64,000 nt of DNA from Paraburkholderia panacisoli (GTDB taxonomy: Bacteria > Pseudomonadota > Gammaproteobacteria > Burkholderiales > Burkholderiaceae): assembly GCF_008369935.1 (NCBI RefSeq), contig NZ_VTUZ01000007.1, positions 248,001 to 312,000 of the forward strand, in the 5' to 3' direction. The position numbers and the translations under genes were made by a program. Below, in pieces: positions 55,193 to 64,000 of this stretch (the first letter of the stretch is position 1; each line of letters starts with the position of its first letter). The notes under the pieces were generated by a model that was not told the origin of the DNA, made no database searches, and worked only from the letters and a program-made list of their open reading frames with translations.

Positions 55193-56218
55193 TTACGCGA
55201 ACAGCTCGCGGTAGCCGATAAACAGTTCCTCGAACACCAGCCGCGCGTTCAACGGATGGTTCTCGACCGCGCGTTGGCGCGTCACGCTGCGCATGAAGCG
55301 CGCGAACGCGCTGGCGTCCGCTTGCGATGCGCAGCGCGTCAACGCCGCCGACGCCTGCGGAAAATATCGCGGCGCGCCGGCGGTGCGCTGCGCGAGCAGA
55401 TCGTACATCCAGCGCTGCAGCCAGCCCAGCACCAGCGGCACCGGCAGCTTCTGCAGCGCCTCGCCGCAGGCGAAGGCGTCGCAGTCCGCCCCGGCGGCCA
55501 GTTGCTTGAGCGTCCAGTCGCGCAGCGTGCGGTTCTCGTCGCTGGCGAGCGCGAGCGCCGCGAGCGGCGCGCCGCCGGCTTCGGCGAGCAGCGCGGGCGC
55601 CTCGGCGACACCTTGCGCGGCCAGCCACTTCGTCGCCACGTCCGGCGCGGGCACGCTCAACGGCCATTGGCGGCAGCGGCTGATGATGGTGGGCAGCAAA
55701 CGGTCGATACGCGCCGACACCATCAGGAACACGACGCCCGCGGGCGGCTCTTCCAGCGTCTTGAGCAGCGCATTGGCCGCCGCGAGGTTCAGCGCTTCGG
55801 CCGGATACAGCACGACCACGCGCGCGCCGCCACGGTGCGAACCCACGCCGACGAAGTCGAGCAGGCCGCGAATCTGCTCGATCTTGATTTCCTTGCTGGG
55901 CGTGCGGGTCTTCTTGCCTTCGTCGGCGTCGGCCTTCTCGGCGGCGGCGGCGCCTACGCCGGCTTCGGCGGCGAGCGCCTCGGGCACGACGATCCGATAG
56001 TCCGGATGATTGCCTTGCGCGAACCAGTTGCAGGCCACGCATTTGCCGCACGGCTCGCCGTTGGCTTGCTGCGCCTCGCACAGCAGTCCCTGCGCGAGAT
56101 GCTGCGCAAAGCGCAGCTTGCCGATGCCCGCCTGCCCATGCAGTAACAGCGCGTGCGGCCAGTGGCCGCGCAGCTGCTGCAGGCGGTTCCAGTCATCGGC
56201 TTGCCACGGATAGATCAT
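55193..56218 (-). CDS. holB: DNA polymerase III subunit delta'
   Basis: A clamp-loader subunit of 341 aa. The N-terminal AAA+ domain has a P-loop HGQAGIGKLRFAQ near residue 30, a zinc-binding cluster (CEAQQANGEPCGKCVAC), and the SRC-like ISRCRQW motif near residue 175. An insert rich in charged residues (AEKADADEGKKTRTPSKE) follows the zinc module. It comes directly after tmk in the usual order. Confidence 0.93.
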   Translation of the reverse strand: MIYPWQADDWNRLQQLRGHWPHALLLHGQAGIGKLRFAQHLAQGLLCEAQQANGEPCGKCVACNWFAQGNHPDYRIVVPEALAAEAGVGAAAAEKADADEGKKTRTPSKEIKIEQIRGLLDFVGVGSHRGGARVVVLYPAEALNLAAANALLKTLEEPPAGVVFLMVSARIDRLLPTIISRCRQWPLSVPAPDVATKWLAAQGVAEAPALLAEAGGAPLAALALASDENRTLRDWTLKQLAAGADCDAFACGEALQKLPVPLVLGWLQRWMYDLLAQRTAGAPRYFPQASAALTRCASQADASAFARFMRSVTRQRAVENHPLNARLVFEELFIGYRELFA

Positions 56219-56323
56219 CGTTTCTCTTTGAAATCAATCGGTTGAAAGCGTTGCATGAGGCACAACATCAGGTTCGCCAGACCTTTGCATAATGTTATAA
56301 CGGCAATTTATATTCTTTTAAAA

Positions 56324-56947
56324 TCAAATAACTGCGATCAACTCTTCAAGCTGCTTCTGAATTCGCGCAATGCTCTGCGAAGAGTCGATGATAGCGAACC
56401 GGTATGGCGCCTCTTCCGCGCGGCGCAGGTATTCGGTGCGGGTGCGCTCGAAAAACGCCGCCGACTCGCTCTCGAAGCGATCCGGATCGCGCGCTGCGCT
56501 GCGCCGTTCGTTGGCGATCTCGGGCGGCAGATCGAACAGCACCGTCAGGTCCGGCTGGAAGCCGCCCTGCACCCAGCGCTCCAGCGTTTCCAGCTTGTCG
56601 CGCGGCAGGCCGCGGCCGCCGCCCTGATACGCGAAGGTCGCGTCGGTGAAACGGTCCGACAGCACCCAGTCGCCGCGCGCGAGCGCCGGCTCGATCACTT
56701 CGGCCAGATGCTGGCGGCGCAGCGCGAACATCAGCAGCGCCTCGGTTTCGAGGTCCATCTTTTGGTGCAGCACGATCTCGCGGATCTGCTCACCGAGCGG
56801 CGTGCCGCCTGGCTCGCGCGTCATGACAACGGAGCGGCCGGTGCTTGCGACCTTCTCTTCGAGCCGTTCGCGAAACCAGCCGAGATGGGTCGTCTTGCCG
56901 GCGCCGTCGATGCCCTCAAACGTGATGAATTTGCCCCGCGCCATCAT
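56324..56947 (-). CDS. tmk: Thymidylate kinase
   Basis: Phosphorylates dTMP to dTDP. The 207-aa protein has the P-loop [13 protein letters not shown], the DRX motif [17 protein letters not shown] near residue 97 and the LID region [10 protein letters not shown]. Its start codon overlaps the mltG stop, and holB follows, so mltG-tmk-holB form one unit. Confidence 0.96.
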   Translation of the reverse strand: MMARGKFITFEGIDGAGKTTHLGWFRERLEEKVASTGRSVVMTREPGGTPLGEQIREIVLHQKMDLETEALLMFALRRQHLAEVIEPALARGDWVLSDRFTDATFAYQGGGRGLPRDKLETLERWVQGGFQPDLTVLFDLPPEIANERRSAARDPDRFESESAAFFERTRTEYLRRAEEAPYRFAIIDSSQSIARIQKQLEELIAVI

Positions 56948-57954
56948 TGCCCTCGAATGTATTTGTCCACGGCCTTGTTGTGATCGCCGAGGGTGTCAGA
57001 AAAGATGCTGCTGCCGTCGCCGCGTGACACGAAGTACAGCGCGGCGCTTTGCGCCGGGTTCAGCGCCGCCTGCAGCGACGCGACCCCGGGCAACGAGATG
57101 GGAGTGGGCGGCAGGCCCATCCGGGTGTAGGTATTGTAGGGAGTGTCGGTCTGCAGGTCTTTCTTCCTGATGTGGCCGGTGTAGCTGTCACCCATGCCGT
57201 AGATCACGGTCGGGTCGGTTTGCAGCGGCATGCCCGCACGCAGCCGGTTCGCGAACACCGCCGCCACCATCGGCCGGTCCGACGTCTTGCCGGTTTCCTT
57301 CTCGATGATCGAGGCCATCGTCAACGCGTCGTACGGCGTCTTGTACGGCAGGTTCGGCGCGCGCGCGATCCACGCCTCGTCGAGCCGCACGCGCATCAGC
57401 CGGTATGCGCGGCGATAGATATCGAGATCGCTGGTGTTCTTGTCGAACAGATAGGTGTCCGGGAAAAACAGCCCCTCGCCGTTGCCGATCGACGCCTCCG
57501 GCGCACCGATCGCGGTCATCAGGTCGGCGTCGCTCAGGCCGGACGTATCGTGTTTGAGCGCCGGATTGGCGTCCAGCTCGGCGCGCATGCGCTTGAAAGT
57601 CCACCCTTCGATGATGGTCGCCACGTACTCGTTGACGTCGCCGCGGGCGATTTTCTGCAGCACCTCGTAGGGCGTCACGCCGGTCTTGAACTCGTAGTTG
57701 CCCGATTTCAGCTCGGTTTGCAGACCCAGCAGCCGCGTCATGATGATGAACAGCTCCGGCTCGACCGGCACACCGCCGCGATTGAGCTGCAGCGCGACGC
57801 TGCGCAGGCTGCTGTGCGGTTTGACGGTGACGTCGAGTTGCGCGGGGGTCAGGTCGAGCGGCTTGGTAGCCCAGTGGTATCCGCCAGCAATTGCGACTGC
57901 GGCCAGCACAACGACCATCGCGCCGGCGACGAAACATTTCTTCAGGAGGGACAC
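56944..57954 (-). CDS. mltG: Endolytic murein transglycosylase
   Basis: A 336-aa inner-membrane enzyme (YceG) that cuts nascent peptidoglycan strands. One N-terminal helix ([20 protein letters not shown]), a LysM-like part, then [15 protein letters not shown] and the catalytic glutamate in [10 protein letters not shown], followed by [10 protein letters not shown] and [14 protein letters not shown]. The start is GTG at 57954, with no clear ribosome site. Upstream, where folate-binding ygfZ is often found divergently, lies unrelated sequence. Confidence 0.93.
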   Translation of the reverse strand: MSLLKKCFVAGAMVVVLAAVAIAGGYHWATKPLDLTPAQLDVTVKPHSSLRSVALQLNRGGVPVEPELFIIMTRLLGLQTELKSGNYEFKTGVTPYEVLQKIARGDVNEYVATIIEGWTFKRMRAELDANPALKHDTSGLSDADLMTAIGAPEASIGNGEGLFFPDTYLFDKNTSDLDIYRRAYRLMRVRLDEAWIARAPNLPYKTPYDALTMASIIEKETGKTSDRPMVAAVFANRLRAGMPLQTDPTVIYGMGDSYTGHIRKKDLQTDTPYNTYTRMGLPPTPISLPGVASLQAALNPAQSAALYFVSRGDGSSIFSDTLGDHNKAVDKYIRGQ

Positions 57955-58326
57955 GACGAGGAATGGTTAAATTTTGAACCGCAAGCGGTTGATTTAAAAC
58001 ACGAATGTCTCGCGCCGGTCAGCATTGAGACTTTGCCCGTTTGTAGCCTTTTTGGCCCATTTCGACCCGTATTGTATAGGTGTGGGCAGGATGTGGGCAC
58101 AAACAGCAAAGCGGCCCGCAGGCGGCTCTCCCGCGATCACTCACTATTCTGGGGTGTCGGGCACGAACTGCTTTGTGCGCGCTGATCCGGCGCTTCGTCT
58201 AGGGGAGCAACCTGGTTGATGTGCCAAACCCAGCCAGGACGACGGGTTGCGGCCGCGCTCAGCCCGAAGTTGACTGGCTCGGTTCGAGCAGCGAAGGCGG
58301 CATCGCCCAGACTGGCTGTGCGTCGA
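57955..58326. other. Possible junction between conserved and accessory DNA
   Basis: A 372-bp stretch after which gene content changes. It holds two copies of GTGGGCA (58082-58088 and 58093-58099) four bases apart, similar to short repeats seen near integrase genes. No gene is convincing; one minus-strand open frame (58137-58406) overlaps the next gene and is unsupported. No tRNA is present. Confidence 0.4.
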
Positions 58327-58788
58327 TCAATGCGGTGTACCGAGGCAAGCGTCGGCAACATCGACGATCGGCTCGCTGTCGGCGTGAGCTTGAGGAAACC
58401 GGTCAACGCACTTGATTTGAGCGAAGGTCCACCAGGTTCCCGGTGGATCGTGACCCAGCCACATCACAATGGCCGCGACCTTGGTTCGCAACGCCCATTG
58501 CCGCCAGTCAGCCCCCGTTGGCGAAAAATTTCCGTGACTGTCCGTGTACAGGTTGCGGTCCAACCCGTACTGCTTCAGATAGGGCGGATTGAGGCGCTCC
58601 TCGAGCGTCGCCGGCTCGCCACGCGCGATGCCGGCTTGCGCTATTGCCTCGTCCCGGCGGAAATCGCGCACGGCATAGCCGATCACCGACAGCTCGAACA
58701 GCAATGCCCCGCCAACTGCCATGCACGTCGCAATAGTACAGAGCGAGAGCGCCCAAACTACCCGCCTTCTGGTCGTCGGTGTCTTCAT
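58327..58788 (-). CDS. Membrane-anchored protein of unknown function
   Basis: A 153-aa protein with a single hydrophobic segment near residues 10-38 (VVWALSLCTIATCMAVGGALL) and a soluble domain with tryptophans (GADWRQWALRTK, MWLGHDPPGTWWTF) and two cysteines near the end. GGAGG lies eight bases before ATG 58788. No family was recognised. Confidence 0.6.
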   Translation of the reverse strand: MKTPTTRRRVVWALSLCTIATCMAVGGALLFELSVIGYAVRDFRRDEAIAQAGIARGEPATLEERLNPPYLKQYGLDRNLYTDSHGNFSPTGADWRQWALRTKVAAIVMWLGHDPPGTWWTFAQIKCVDRFPQAHADSEPIVDVADACLGTPH

Positions 58789-58848
58789 CACTCTCGACCT
58801 CCTCCCGGCGTCGGGATTCAGGCTGCGTCACCGTCCGGTACGGGTGCT

Positions 58849-59271
58849 TCAGACCCTTTGCAGAAGGTCAATGGCCTTTTCGGCATCGTCCAACGAGTCG
58901 ACCGCGAGATACGCAATGAACTGCGTGCCAAGTACAGCGGCCGAGACGCCGCGGAGGTTGACCCCCCCGTCCGACAACGCCTCGGTCAATTGCGCGATGA
59001 TGCCCAGCTGATCCAGACCCATTACACGGACAGAGTGAAGGCTCGGAGTGACGCTGAACCCCACCTGTGTGGCGGCACGGATCGCACTGTCTCCCTCTAG
59101 CGGTGCAACAAATACGACCCCCTTACCCGATGCCTCCGGCGTGCGACGTGCCACGATGAACTGCAAGTCGACACCAGCATCCCGCAAGACGCTTAATACC
59201 TTCGCAAGGCCGCCCGGCTTGTCGTCGATGGTAGCCGCCCAAACATCGATACGTTCCACGTTCAGTTCCAT
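58849..59271 (-). CDS. Double ACT-domain protein
   Basis: A 140-aa protein consisting of two ACT domains: first from DVWAATIDDKPGGLAKVLSVL, second from SVRVMGLDQLGIIAQLTEAL. Such small proteins bind amino acids and regulate enzymes; GcvR-like proteins are one example. Partner unknown. GGGAGGGA precedes ATG 59271, which is preferred over an upstream in-frame start. Confidence 0.8.
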   Translation of the reverse strand: MELNVERIDVWAATIDDKPGGLAKVLSVLRDAGVDLQFIVARRTPEASGKGVVFVAPLEGDSAIRAATQVGFSVTPSLHSVRVMGLDQLGIIAQLTEALSDGGVNLRGVSAAVLGTQFIAYLAVDSLDDAEKAIDLLQRV

Positions 59272-59493
59272 GGCAGTCCCTCCCGCCTGACGAACCTCAT
59301 GAGAAAAATCTACTTCACGAACGGCGCGCAAGCAAGGTACGCAGCGTAACGCGACGACCTACGCCATTCTTTTATTGCCGCAACTTCAATCTAACCGCAC
59401 TGTGACGCGGTCAAACGGGCTCGCAAGATGAGTCGGACGTTCACTGCACGCGATCGGCGCTTTCCGTCCAACTGTCTAAGTTCAACTGCGGAT

Positions 59494-59589
59494 TCAACCG
59501 GTCGATGCAACGATTTGCTGGAATCGCTCAGCTGGTGTATCGAAGTTTAGAGTTTTCCTTGGACGTTCGTTGAGCCGCCTTGCGACGTC
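59494..59589 (-). pseudogene. 3' remnant of an IS30-family transposase
   Basis: The minus-strand frame reads DVARRLNERPRKTL then NFDTPAERFQQIVASTG and stops at 59494-59496. This is the characteristic C-terminus of IS30-family transposases (LNxRPRKTLxFxTPAE). The upstream part with the DDE core is absent; the next gene's DNA begins immediately. About 32 codons survive, so this is a decayed or deletion-truncated insertion. It is too short to be listed as an open frame. Confidence 0.78.
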
Positions 59590-59631
59590 ACCACTTTGGC
59601 CCCGCTCCCGCTCGCAGCTACTTCCTCGCGA

Positions 59632-60090
59632 TCAAATGTCGCGCGTGCGCGGGATGACAACTGCCTGGCCGTGCAATTTGCCTTCCGCATCGAGAAGTTG
59701 CCACAGTGTCGCTTCCTCGATCATGAAGCGCCGGCCTGACTTGGTGACACGCACGCCCTTGTAGCCCGCCTCATAGCCGAGCCGCTGTACGCGTGCGAGG
59801 AACTGCTGCCGCTCCTCGCGATTCGGGGCTTCAGCTGAGAGCCGGGACGGCAGTCGGGTGATTTCATCCCAGCTATATTCAAAGCGGCACTGCGCAGCTT
59901 TATTGCCATAAATAAAGAGCGGGTCGGGATCGGTGTTGTGCGCAAGCACTGCGAACGGTGCACTCTCATAGAGCCATTCGGTAGCTTCGGCCACCGGCAT
60001 GGCCTGCGGCACTAGAGGGCGACCAAGCACCCGGGCGTAACTATCGGTAAGGAGCTCGTAGAAAGCTGGATTGCGGTGGAGTGGGATCAT
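59632..60090 (-). CDS. MEKHLA-domain protein
   Basis: A 152-aa protein matching the MEKHLA (PAS-related) family: WLYESAPFAVLAHNTDPDPLFIYGN (as two adjacent parts) and KAAQCRFEYSWDEITRLPSRLSAE, then GYEAGYKGVRVTKSGRRFMIEEA. These proteins are predicted ligand or redox sensors; function unproven. It stands next to the transposase remnant. Confidence 0.82.
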   Translation of the reverse strand: MIPLHRNPAFYELLTDSYARVLGRPLVPQAMPVAEATEWLYESAPFAVLAHNTDPDPLFIYGNKAAQCRFEYSWDEITRLPSRLSAEAPNREERQQFLARVQRLGYEAGYKGVRVTKSGRRFMIEEATLWQLLDAEGKLHGQAVVIPRTRDI

Positions 60091-60491
60091 CTAAGGCATC
60101 TCTACGGAGATCGTGGGCTCTGTGCAAAGGCGAAAGGCGTTCACGATACAGCATCTTCAGGCGAAGTTTTCTTGCGTCCAGCGGGGGCAACGGGTGGCGA
60201 CTGATCAATCTGTAGGTAAAGGGCGGACACTCCGCTATCCGGGCTTCGCAAGCGGCCAAGGACTCGGTCCGGCGCAGACCTCGCACGACCGCTGATCTCA
60301 GCAGATAAGCCAACGGCATCAACTGCCCCTCACGGGACGAAGGACCAGGCGCCACCTGATCGGCGGCGTTCAATGCATAACGGGCATCTGCGCCTTTTCA
60401 ACGGCGGACATGGCCGAGGCCTTTTCGCCTTTCGGTCTCCAACACCTCAACGTTCAACCCGGCCGGCCTTAGGTAAATTGTCACGGCGCCC
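60091..60491. other. Intergenic region with no recognised gene
   Basis: A 401-bp stretch. A 110-codon minus-strand open frame overlapping the MEKHLA gene shows no family and no ribosome site. Nothing else is recognised. Confidence 0.45.
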
Positions 60492-60749
60492 TTAATTGAA
60501 CATTTCCGGCCGCAAGTCGCTCACCTCGATGATCACATCAGCCGGCAGGTTCGCCCGGCGCGCGGCGGCGCGGATGGCTTCGGCGTTGGGCGCCTCATAT
60601 AGGCAATATGTCTTCTTCTTGTCCGCACTGAGGAACGAAAAAAGCCACTCGACGCCCTCTTCGTCGTTGATCCGCCTGACAGCGTCCGCACTTTCGTTGG
60701 TGACCTCGAGCTGTTCCGCGAAGTTTCGTTCAATCATAAAACGTGGCAT
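60492..60749 (-). CDS. DUF4242-family small protein
   Basis: An 85-aa protein: MPRFMIERNFAEQLEVTNE, EGVEWLFSFLSADKKKTYCLYEAPN and AIRAAARRANLPADVIIEV match the DUF4242 (nickel-binding-like ferredoxin fold) family, whose function is unsettled. AGGAG lies six bases before the ATG. It follows the large cyclase gene after 57 bases and may be co-transcribed with it. Confidence 0.82.
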   Translation of the reverse strand: MPRFMIERNFAEQLEVTNESADAVRRINDEEGVEWLFSFLSADKKKTYCLYEAPNAEAIRAAARRANLPADVIIEVSDLRPEMFN

Positions 60750-60806
60750 GAGCTTCTCCTCATTGGTAGGTGCTTCGCTGCGCTTCGAATCCTGCGATCG
60801 GGCGCG

Positions 60807-63800
60807 TTAGAGTCTGAGCGCCGCGCTGGCTTGAGCGCCGGCAATGCGCTCGACGAGCGCAAACATCTTGAGTTCTTTCGCTGCAGCATCGGCCTCGGCG
60901 AGCAGATGCTGTGCCCGTTCTCTATCGTCGACTCCGTTGCGCGCTGCCAGCATGAGTGCGTATTCGTGCCTGTCATGCGCAAGCCAGGGCCACGCGCGCA
61001 AGCGCTCGTCGATGCGCAGCCCGTATTCGAAATGCTCCTCGGCAGCGGACCAATCGCCCAGTGCACGGGCCAGCATGCCAAGATAACGCGCCGCTGACCC
61101 GCAGCACAGCGTAAAAACAGGAACGGTGACAACCTGGTCCCGAAACGGCAGAAGAAGCGCATAGATCTGTTCGGCGTGCGCGACGTCCTGGAGCCGCGCG
61201 GCAACTTCCGCCAGATACGCCAACGTAATGAGCCGCTTGCTGTCGACGGGAATGCCGAATTCCGATTCCACCAGCCGATCGAGATTGTCGCGGGCTTGCG
61301 CTTCGAAGCCGAGATCGCTGCAGATCAGCATGAGCCCGGGCCGCCACGCAGAGCTTCCGGAATGTTCGTCGACGAACCGCTTGAAGAGCGGCGCCACCTC
61401 GGCGAGCCGCCCTTGCTCGCGGCGTATCGTGAACATCTGCATGCCGTAGACGCCCGTTGCGAGTGTCGCGTCGACCGTCTGCGCCATCTGGAGCGACTCT
61501 CGCGCCTTGTGCTCGGCCGCGGCGAAGTCTCCGACAAGTATCGCCCGCATCGCCTGCGCACCCGTCACACACCACTTGTCGACGAAGTGCTGCCCGCTGG
61601 CGGCGATTTGCCGATACCTTTCCAGCGCACTCTCGAAGCGTTCCACCTGGCCAATCTCGAGGTAGCCAGCGAGACATCGGGCGCACGCATGACCTACGGT
61701 GTGCGCATCGCCGAGATCCTCGGCAATCCGGCTCAACTCCTGCAACACGCTTGCGCGCTCCGCAAACTTCTCCGCAGGCAACGGCCGGGCTCCGACATGC
61801 ATCATCTCGCAAACCAATGCGTCGAACAGGCTCGGCAGGTCGTTCAGGCGTCTGGCGAGGGCGACAGCCTCGAGAACGAGTTCGCCCGTCGGTTTGCGCG
61901 CACCCGTCATGTGAACGGTGCGGACGAGGCGGCTCAACAGGCGACAACGTTCGACCGACTCCTGCGTGCCGACCAGCGCGAGCGCTTCTTCGAGCAATAA
62001 AAGCGACGCGTCGCCGGAGCCTTCGAGGAACGTCTCGGCGGTATCGAATCCCAACGCCGCCTGGACAAGAAAAGTTGTGAGCTTGTGTTCGCGGGCAATC
62101 TGGGCAGCCTGCCCGAACGTCGCAATCGCCTCGCGCCGCGCCAGCCTGAGTTCCGCGCCGCCTCTCGTCAGTAGCAAGGACAGCAGATGGGTGGCTCGAT
62201 CGTGATCGCTGTAAGCGCATCGGTCGATCAGTTCGATCCCGCGCTGCGCGTGCGCGATAGCTTCTTCGTAGGCCGCGCCCGAATGCGCCCGCTCTCCCGC
62301 ACGCTGCCAGTAACCGATTGCGCGCGCCGGCAGATCGGCCGCAGCGAAGTTCTGGGCGATCAGTTCGGGTTGCCGTTCGGCGACTTCGGGATAATGCTGC
62401 TCCAGCGCGATGGCGATCTGCGCATGGTATTGGCGGCGGCGCGCAAGCAAGAGCGATTGGTACGCAATCTCCTGGATCAATGCATGCCGGAACAGATACG
62501 TGCCTCGCCCAGCAGGCGTGCCGGAGGCCGGAACGATGATTTCCGCCGCGACCAGGTGGTCAAGCGTTTCCTGCAATTCGTTCTCAGGCTTCGACGCAAG
62601 CAGGCTGAGCAGCTTCCTGCCGAACTCCCGTCCCACAGTGGCCGCGATCTGGGCAGTTTCCTTGACGATGGGCTCCAGCCGGTCGAGCCGCGACAACAGC
62701 GAGCCTTGCAGCGTATCCGGAATCGCAATGGTCTGTGGCGTTCCCTTTAATTCGTAGCTGACGCCTGCATCCTGCAACAGATCGCCCTGCAGAACCGTCT
62801 TGGTTAGCTCCTCGACAAAAAGCGGCACACCGTCGGTCTTGGAGAGGATCTGATCGAGTACGAGACCCGGAAGCCTCTTTCCATCGGTCAGCCGTTCGAT
62901 CATCGCGATGCAATCGTTGCGCGACAGGCGGTCGAGATTGACTTGCACGAGATGTGGGTAGGCCCATCCTGGTTCGAACTCGGGCCGCGCGGTGAGCAGC
63001 ACGAGCAGCGGCGCGGACACCAGTCGCTCGAGCAGGAGCCGGACGAACTCCTGTGAGGACGGATCGATCCAGTGCGCGTCCTCTACGACGACGAGCAACG
63101 GCTGCACGCGCGCCGATCTTTCGACGATCGTGACAAGCATGTCGAGCGTGCGCCGCTTGAATGAAGGCGATGAGGAATCGATCGCCGGATGGCGCCCGGT
63201 CGCCGGAATGCCGAGCAAGGTTCTGAGCACGAGAACCATTTCGTCGACATCGCCCCCGAGTCGTGCGACTGCCGCCTCCAGCGGTTCGAGATCCAGAGCG
63301 CTGGGCGCGTCGGGTCCGAGACCAAAGTCGCGGCGTAACCAGCGCAATACCGGCCAGAAAGGGCTGTTGCGATAGTACGGGGAACAGTGGAGCGAAACGA
63401 CCGCATGGGTGTCTCCCCTGATGCTATCGCCGAATGCCCGGAGCACACGGGATTTTCCGATTCCCGGCTCGCCGGTCAGCAGCACGCCGCGCATTTCGCC
63501 ATCGACGCTCTGCTTCCAGCGCTGCCGGATCATCTCGAGTTCCACAGCCCGTCCGATGAGCGGCGTCATGCCGCGGGCTGCCTTGACTTCGAAGCGGTTA
63601 ACCGCATCCGCTTGCGCGAGCACGCGCTGGACCTTAACCGGACCGGAGACGCCTTTCAGTTCCTGCCGACCGAGGTCTTCGAGCAGGAATGATCCTTCGA
63701 TCAGGCGTTGCGTCGCCGGGCCCACGACGATCGCATCGGGCGGTGCGAGCGATTGCAGCCTTGCCGCAACGATTGGCGCCTCGCCGACGATCGCCTGGCG

Positions 63801-64000
63801 GTCCAGCGTGGACCCGGCACCGATTGCCCCAACGACGACCAGCCCCGTCTCGATGCCGATTCGTACCTGCAGGCGAACACCGTGCTCGACTTCGATGCGA
63901 TCGTTGGCCTCGCGCATCGCAGTGACGACGGCGAGCGCGGCAAGTACCGCGCGCACGGCATCGTCTTCGTGTGCATTCGGGTACCCGAAATAGACGAGCA
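60807..64000 (-). CDS. Class III nucleotidyl cyclase / AAA ATPase / TPR protein, 5' end beyond the window
   Basis: The frame stays open to the right edge, giving at least 1063 residues. The first visible part is the cyclase domain: LVYFGYPNAHEDDAVRAV, then GIETGLVVVGAIG and IVGEAPIVAARLQ. Next is an AAA/STAND-type ATPase with Walker A LLTGEPGIGKSRVL and Walker B-like LLVVVEDAHWIDPSS. The long C-terminal half is helical with TPR-like repeats. Metal-binding aspartate residues of the cyclase N-terminus are off the edge, so activity cannot be judged. Proteins of this design act as signal-responsive regulators; the input signal is unknown. Confidence 0.88.
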   Translation of the reverse strand, partial: LVYFGYPNAHEDDAVRAVLAALAVVTAMREANDRIEVEHGVRLQVRIGIETGLVVVGAIGAGSTLDRQAIVGEAPIVAARLQSLAPPDAIVVGPATQRLIEGSFLLEDLGRQELKGVSGPVKVQRVLAQADAVNRFEVKAARGMTPLIGRAVELEMIRQRWKQSVDGEMRGVLLTGEPGIGKSRVLRAFGDSIRGDTHAVVSLHCSPYYRNSPFWPVLRWLRRDFGLGPDAPSALDLEPLEAAVARLGGDVDEMVLVLRTLLGIPATGRHPAIDSSSPSFKRRTLDMLVTIVERSARVQPLLVVVEDAHWIDPSSQEFVRLLLERLVSAPLLVLLTARPEFEPGWAYPHLVQVNLDRLSRNDCIAMIERLTDGKRLPGLVLDQILSKTDGVPLFVEELTKTVLQGDLLQDAGVSYELKGTPQTIAIPDTLQGSLLSRLDRLEPIVKETAQIAATVGREFGRKLLSLLASKPENELQETLDHLVAAEIIVPASGTPAGRGTYLFRHALIQEIAYQSLLLARRRQYHAQIAIALEQHYPEVAERQPELIAQNFAAADLPARAIGYWQRAGERAHSGAAYEEAIAHAQRGIELIDRCAYSDHDRATHLLSLLLTRGGAELRLARREAIATFGQAAQIAREHKLTTFLVQAALGFDTAETFLEGSGDASLLLLEEALALVGTQESVERCRLLSRLVRTVHMTGARKPTGELVLEAVALARRLNDLPSLFDALVCEMMHVGARPLPAEKFAERASVLQELSRIAEDLGDAHTVGHACARCLAGYLEIGQVERFESALERYRQIAASGQHFVDKWCVTGAQAMRAILVGDFAAAEHKARESLQMAQTVDATLATGVYGMQMFTIRREQGRLAEVAPLFKRFVDEHSGSSAWRPGLMLICSDLGFEAQARDNLDRLVESEFGIPVDSKRLITLAYLAEVAARLQDVAHAEQIYALLLPFRDQVVTVPVFTLCCGSAARYLGMLARALGDWSAAEEHFEYGLRIDERLRAWPWLAHDRHEYALMLAARNGVDDRERAQHLLAEADAAAKELKMFALVERIAGAQASAALRL

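Noticed and set aside
60041..60373. 110-codon minus-strand open frame
   Set aside because: Overlaps the MEKHLA gene start and shows no domain or ribosome site.

Overview
The window looks like a chromosomal segment of a Burkholderiaceae bacterium, most likely Paraburkholderia. GC is high throughout, the protein families are typical of Burkholderia, and one locus matches the gene order of the cepacian exopolysaccharide clusters bce-I and bce-II. The genus is inferred from gene content; no database was searched.

Layout. (1) 1-3.0 kb: the 5' part of nirB (minus strand) and cobA (plus strand) diverge from a 660-bp control region. It carries two sigma-54 promoters, a central NtrC-like dyad pair and, in each 5' leader, an ANTAR-type two-hairpin attenuator with a terminator. 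(2) 3.4-12.6 kb: a lone receiver protein, a MOSC protein, then glcC divergent from glcDEF-glcG-glcB for glycolate and glyoxylate use, with two GlcC-type operators. (3) 12.6-43 kb: one contiguous exopolysaccharide locus. It holds nucleotide-sugar genes (galU, gmd, bceC, bceA), the initiating phosphotransferase (bceB), glycosyltransferases (bceG, H, J, K and the double-domain bceR), a flippase (bceQ), a polymerase (bceI), export and chain-length control (bceD phosphatase, bceE outer-membrane protein, bceF tyrosine kinase), two membrane acyltransferases, an SGNH esterase-like protein and a secreted beta-propeller-like protein. The reductase expected after Gmd (bceM/rmd) is absent from the window. 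A transposase-domain protein of unknown role sits beside bceA. (4) 43-53.7 kb: small envelope and stress genes (YciI-like, PsiF, SYLF lipoprotein, a lone glycosyltransferase, an AAA ATPase, otsA, an MscS-type channel, a Rap1a/Tai-like protein, an ankyrin protein). (5) 53.7-58 kb: a conserved housekeeping run, mltG-tmk-holB-GNAT-tatD. (6) 58-64 kb: an accessory tail with unrelated small genes, the 3' scrap of an IS30-family transposase, and a large cyclase/AAA/TPR protein that runs off the right edge.

How it fits together. The left end is nitrogen control: sigma-54/NtrC initiation followed by nitrate- or nitrite-responsive antitermination links nitrite reductase to the siroheme supply from CobA. 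The middle is a Wzx/Wzy-type capsule or exopolysaccharide pathway: sugar activation, assembly on undecaprenyl phosphate, flipping, polymerisation, export through BceE under control of BceF and BceD, and O-acylation. The most notable points are the paired attenuator leaders, the split acyltransferase/SGNH pair, the missing rmd and the transposase-derived gene at the exopolysaccharide border.
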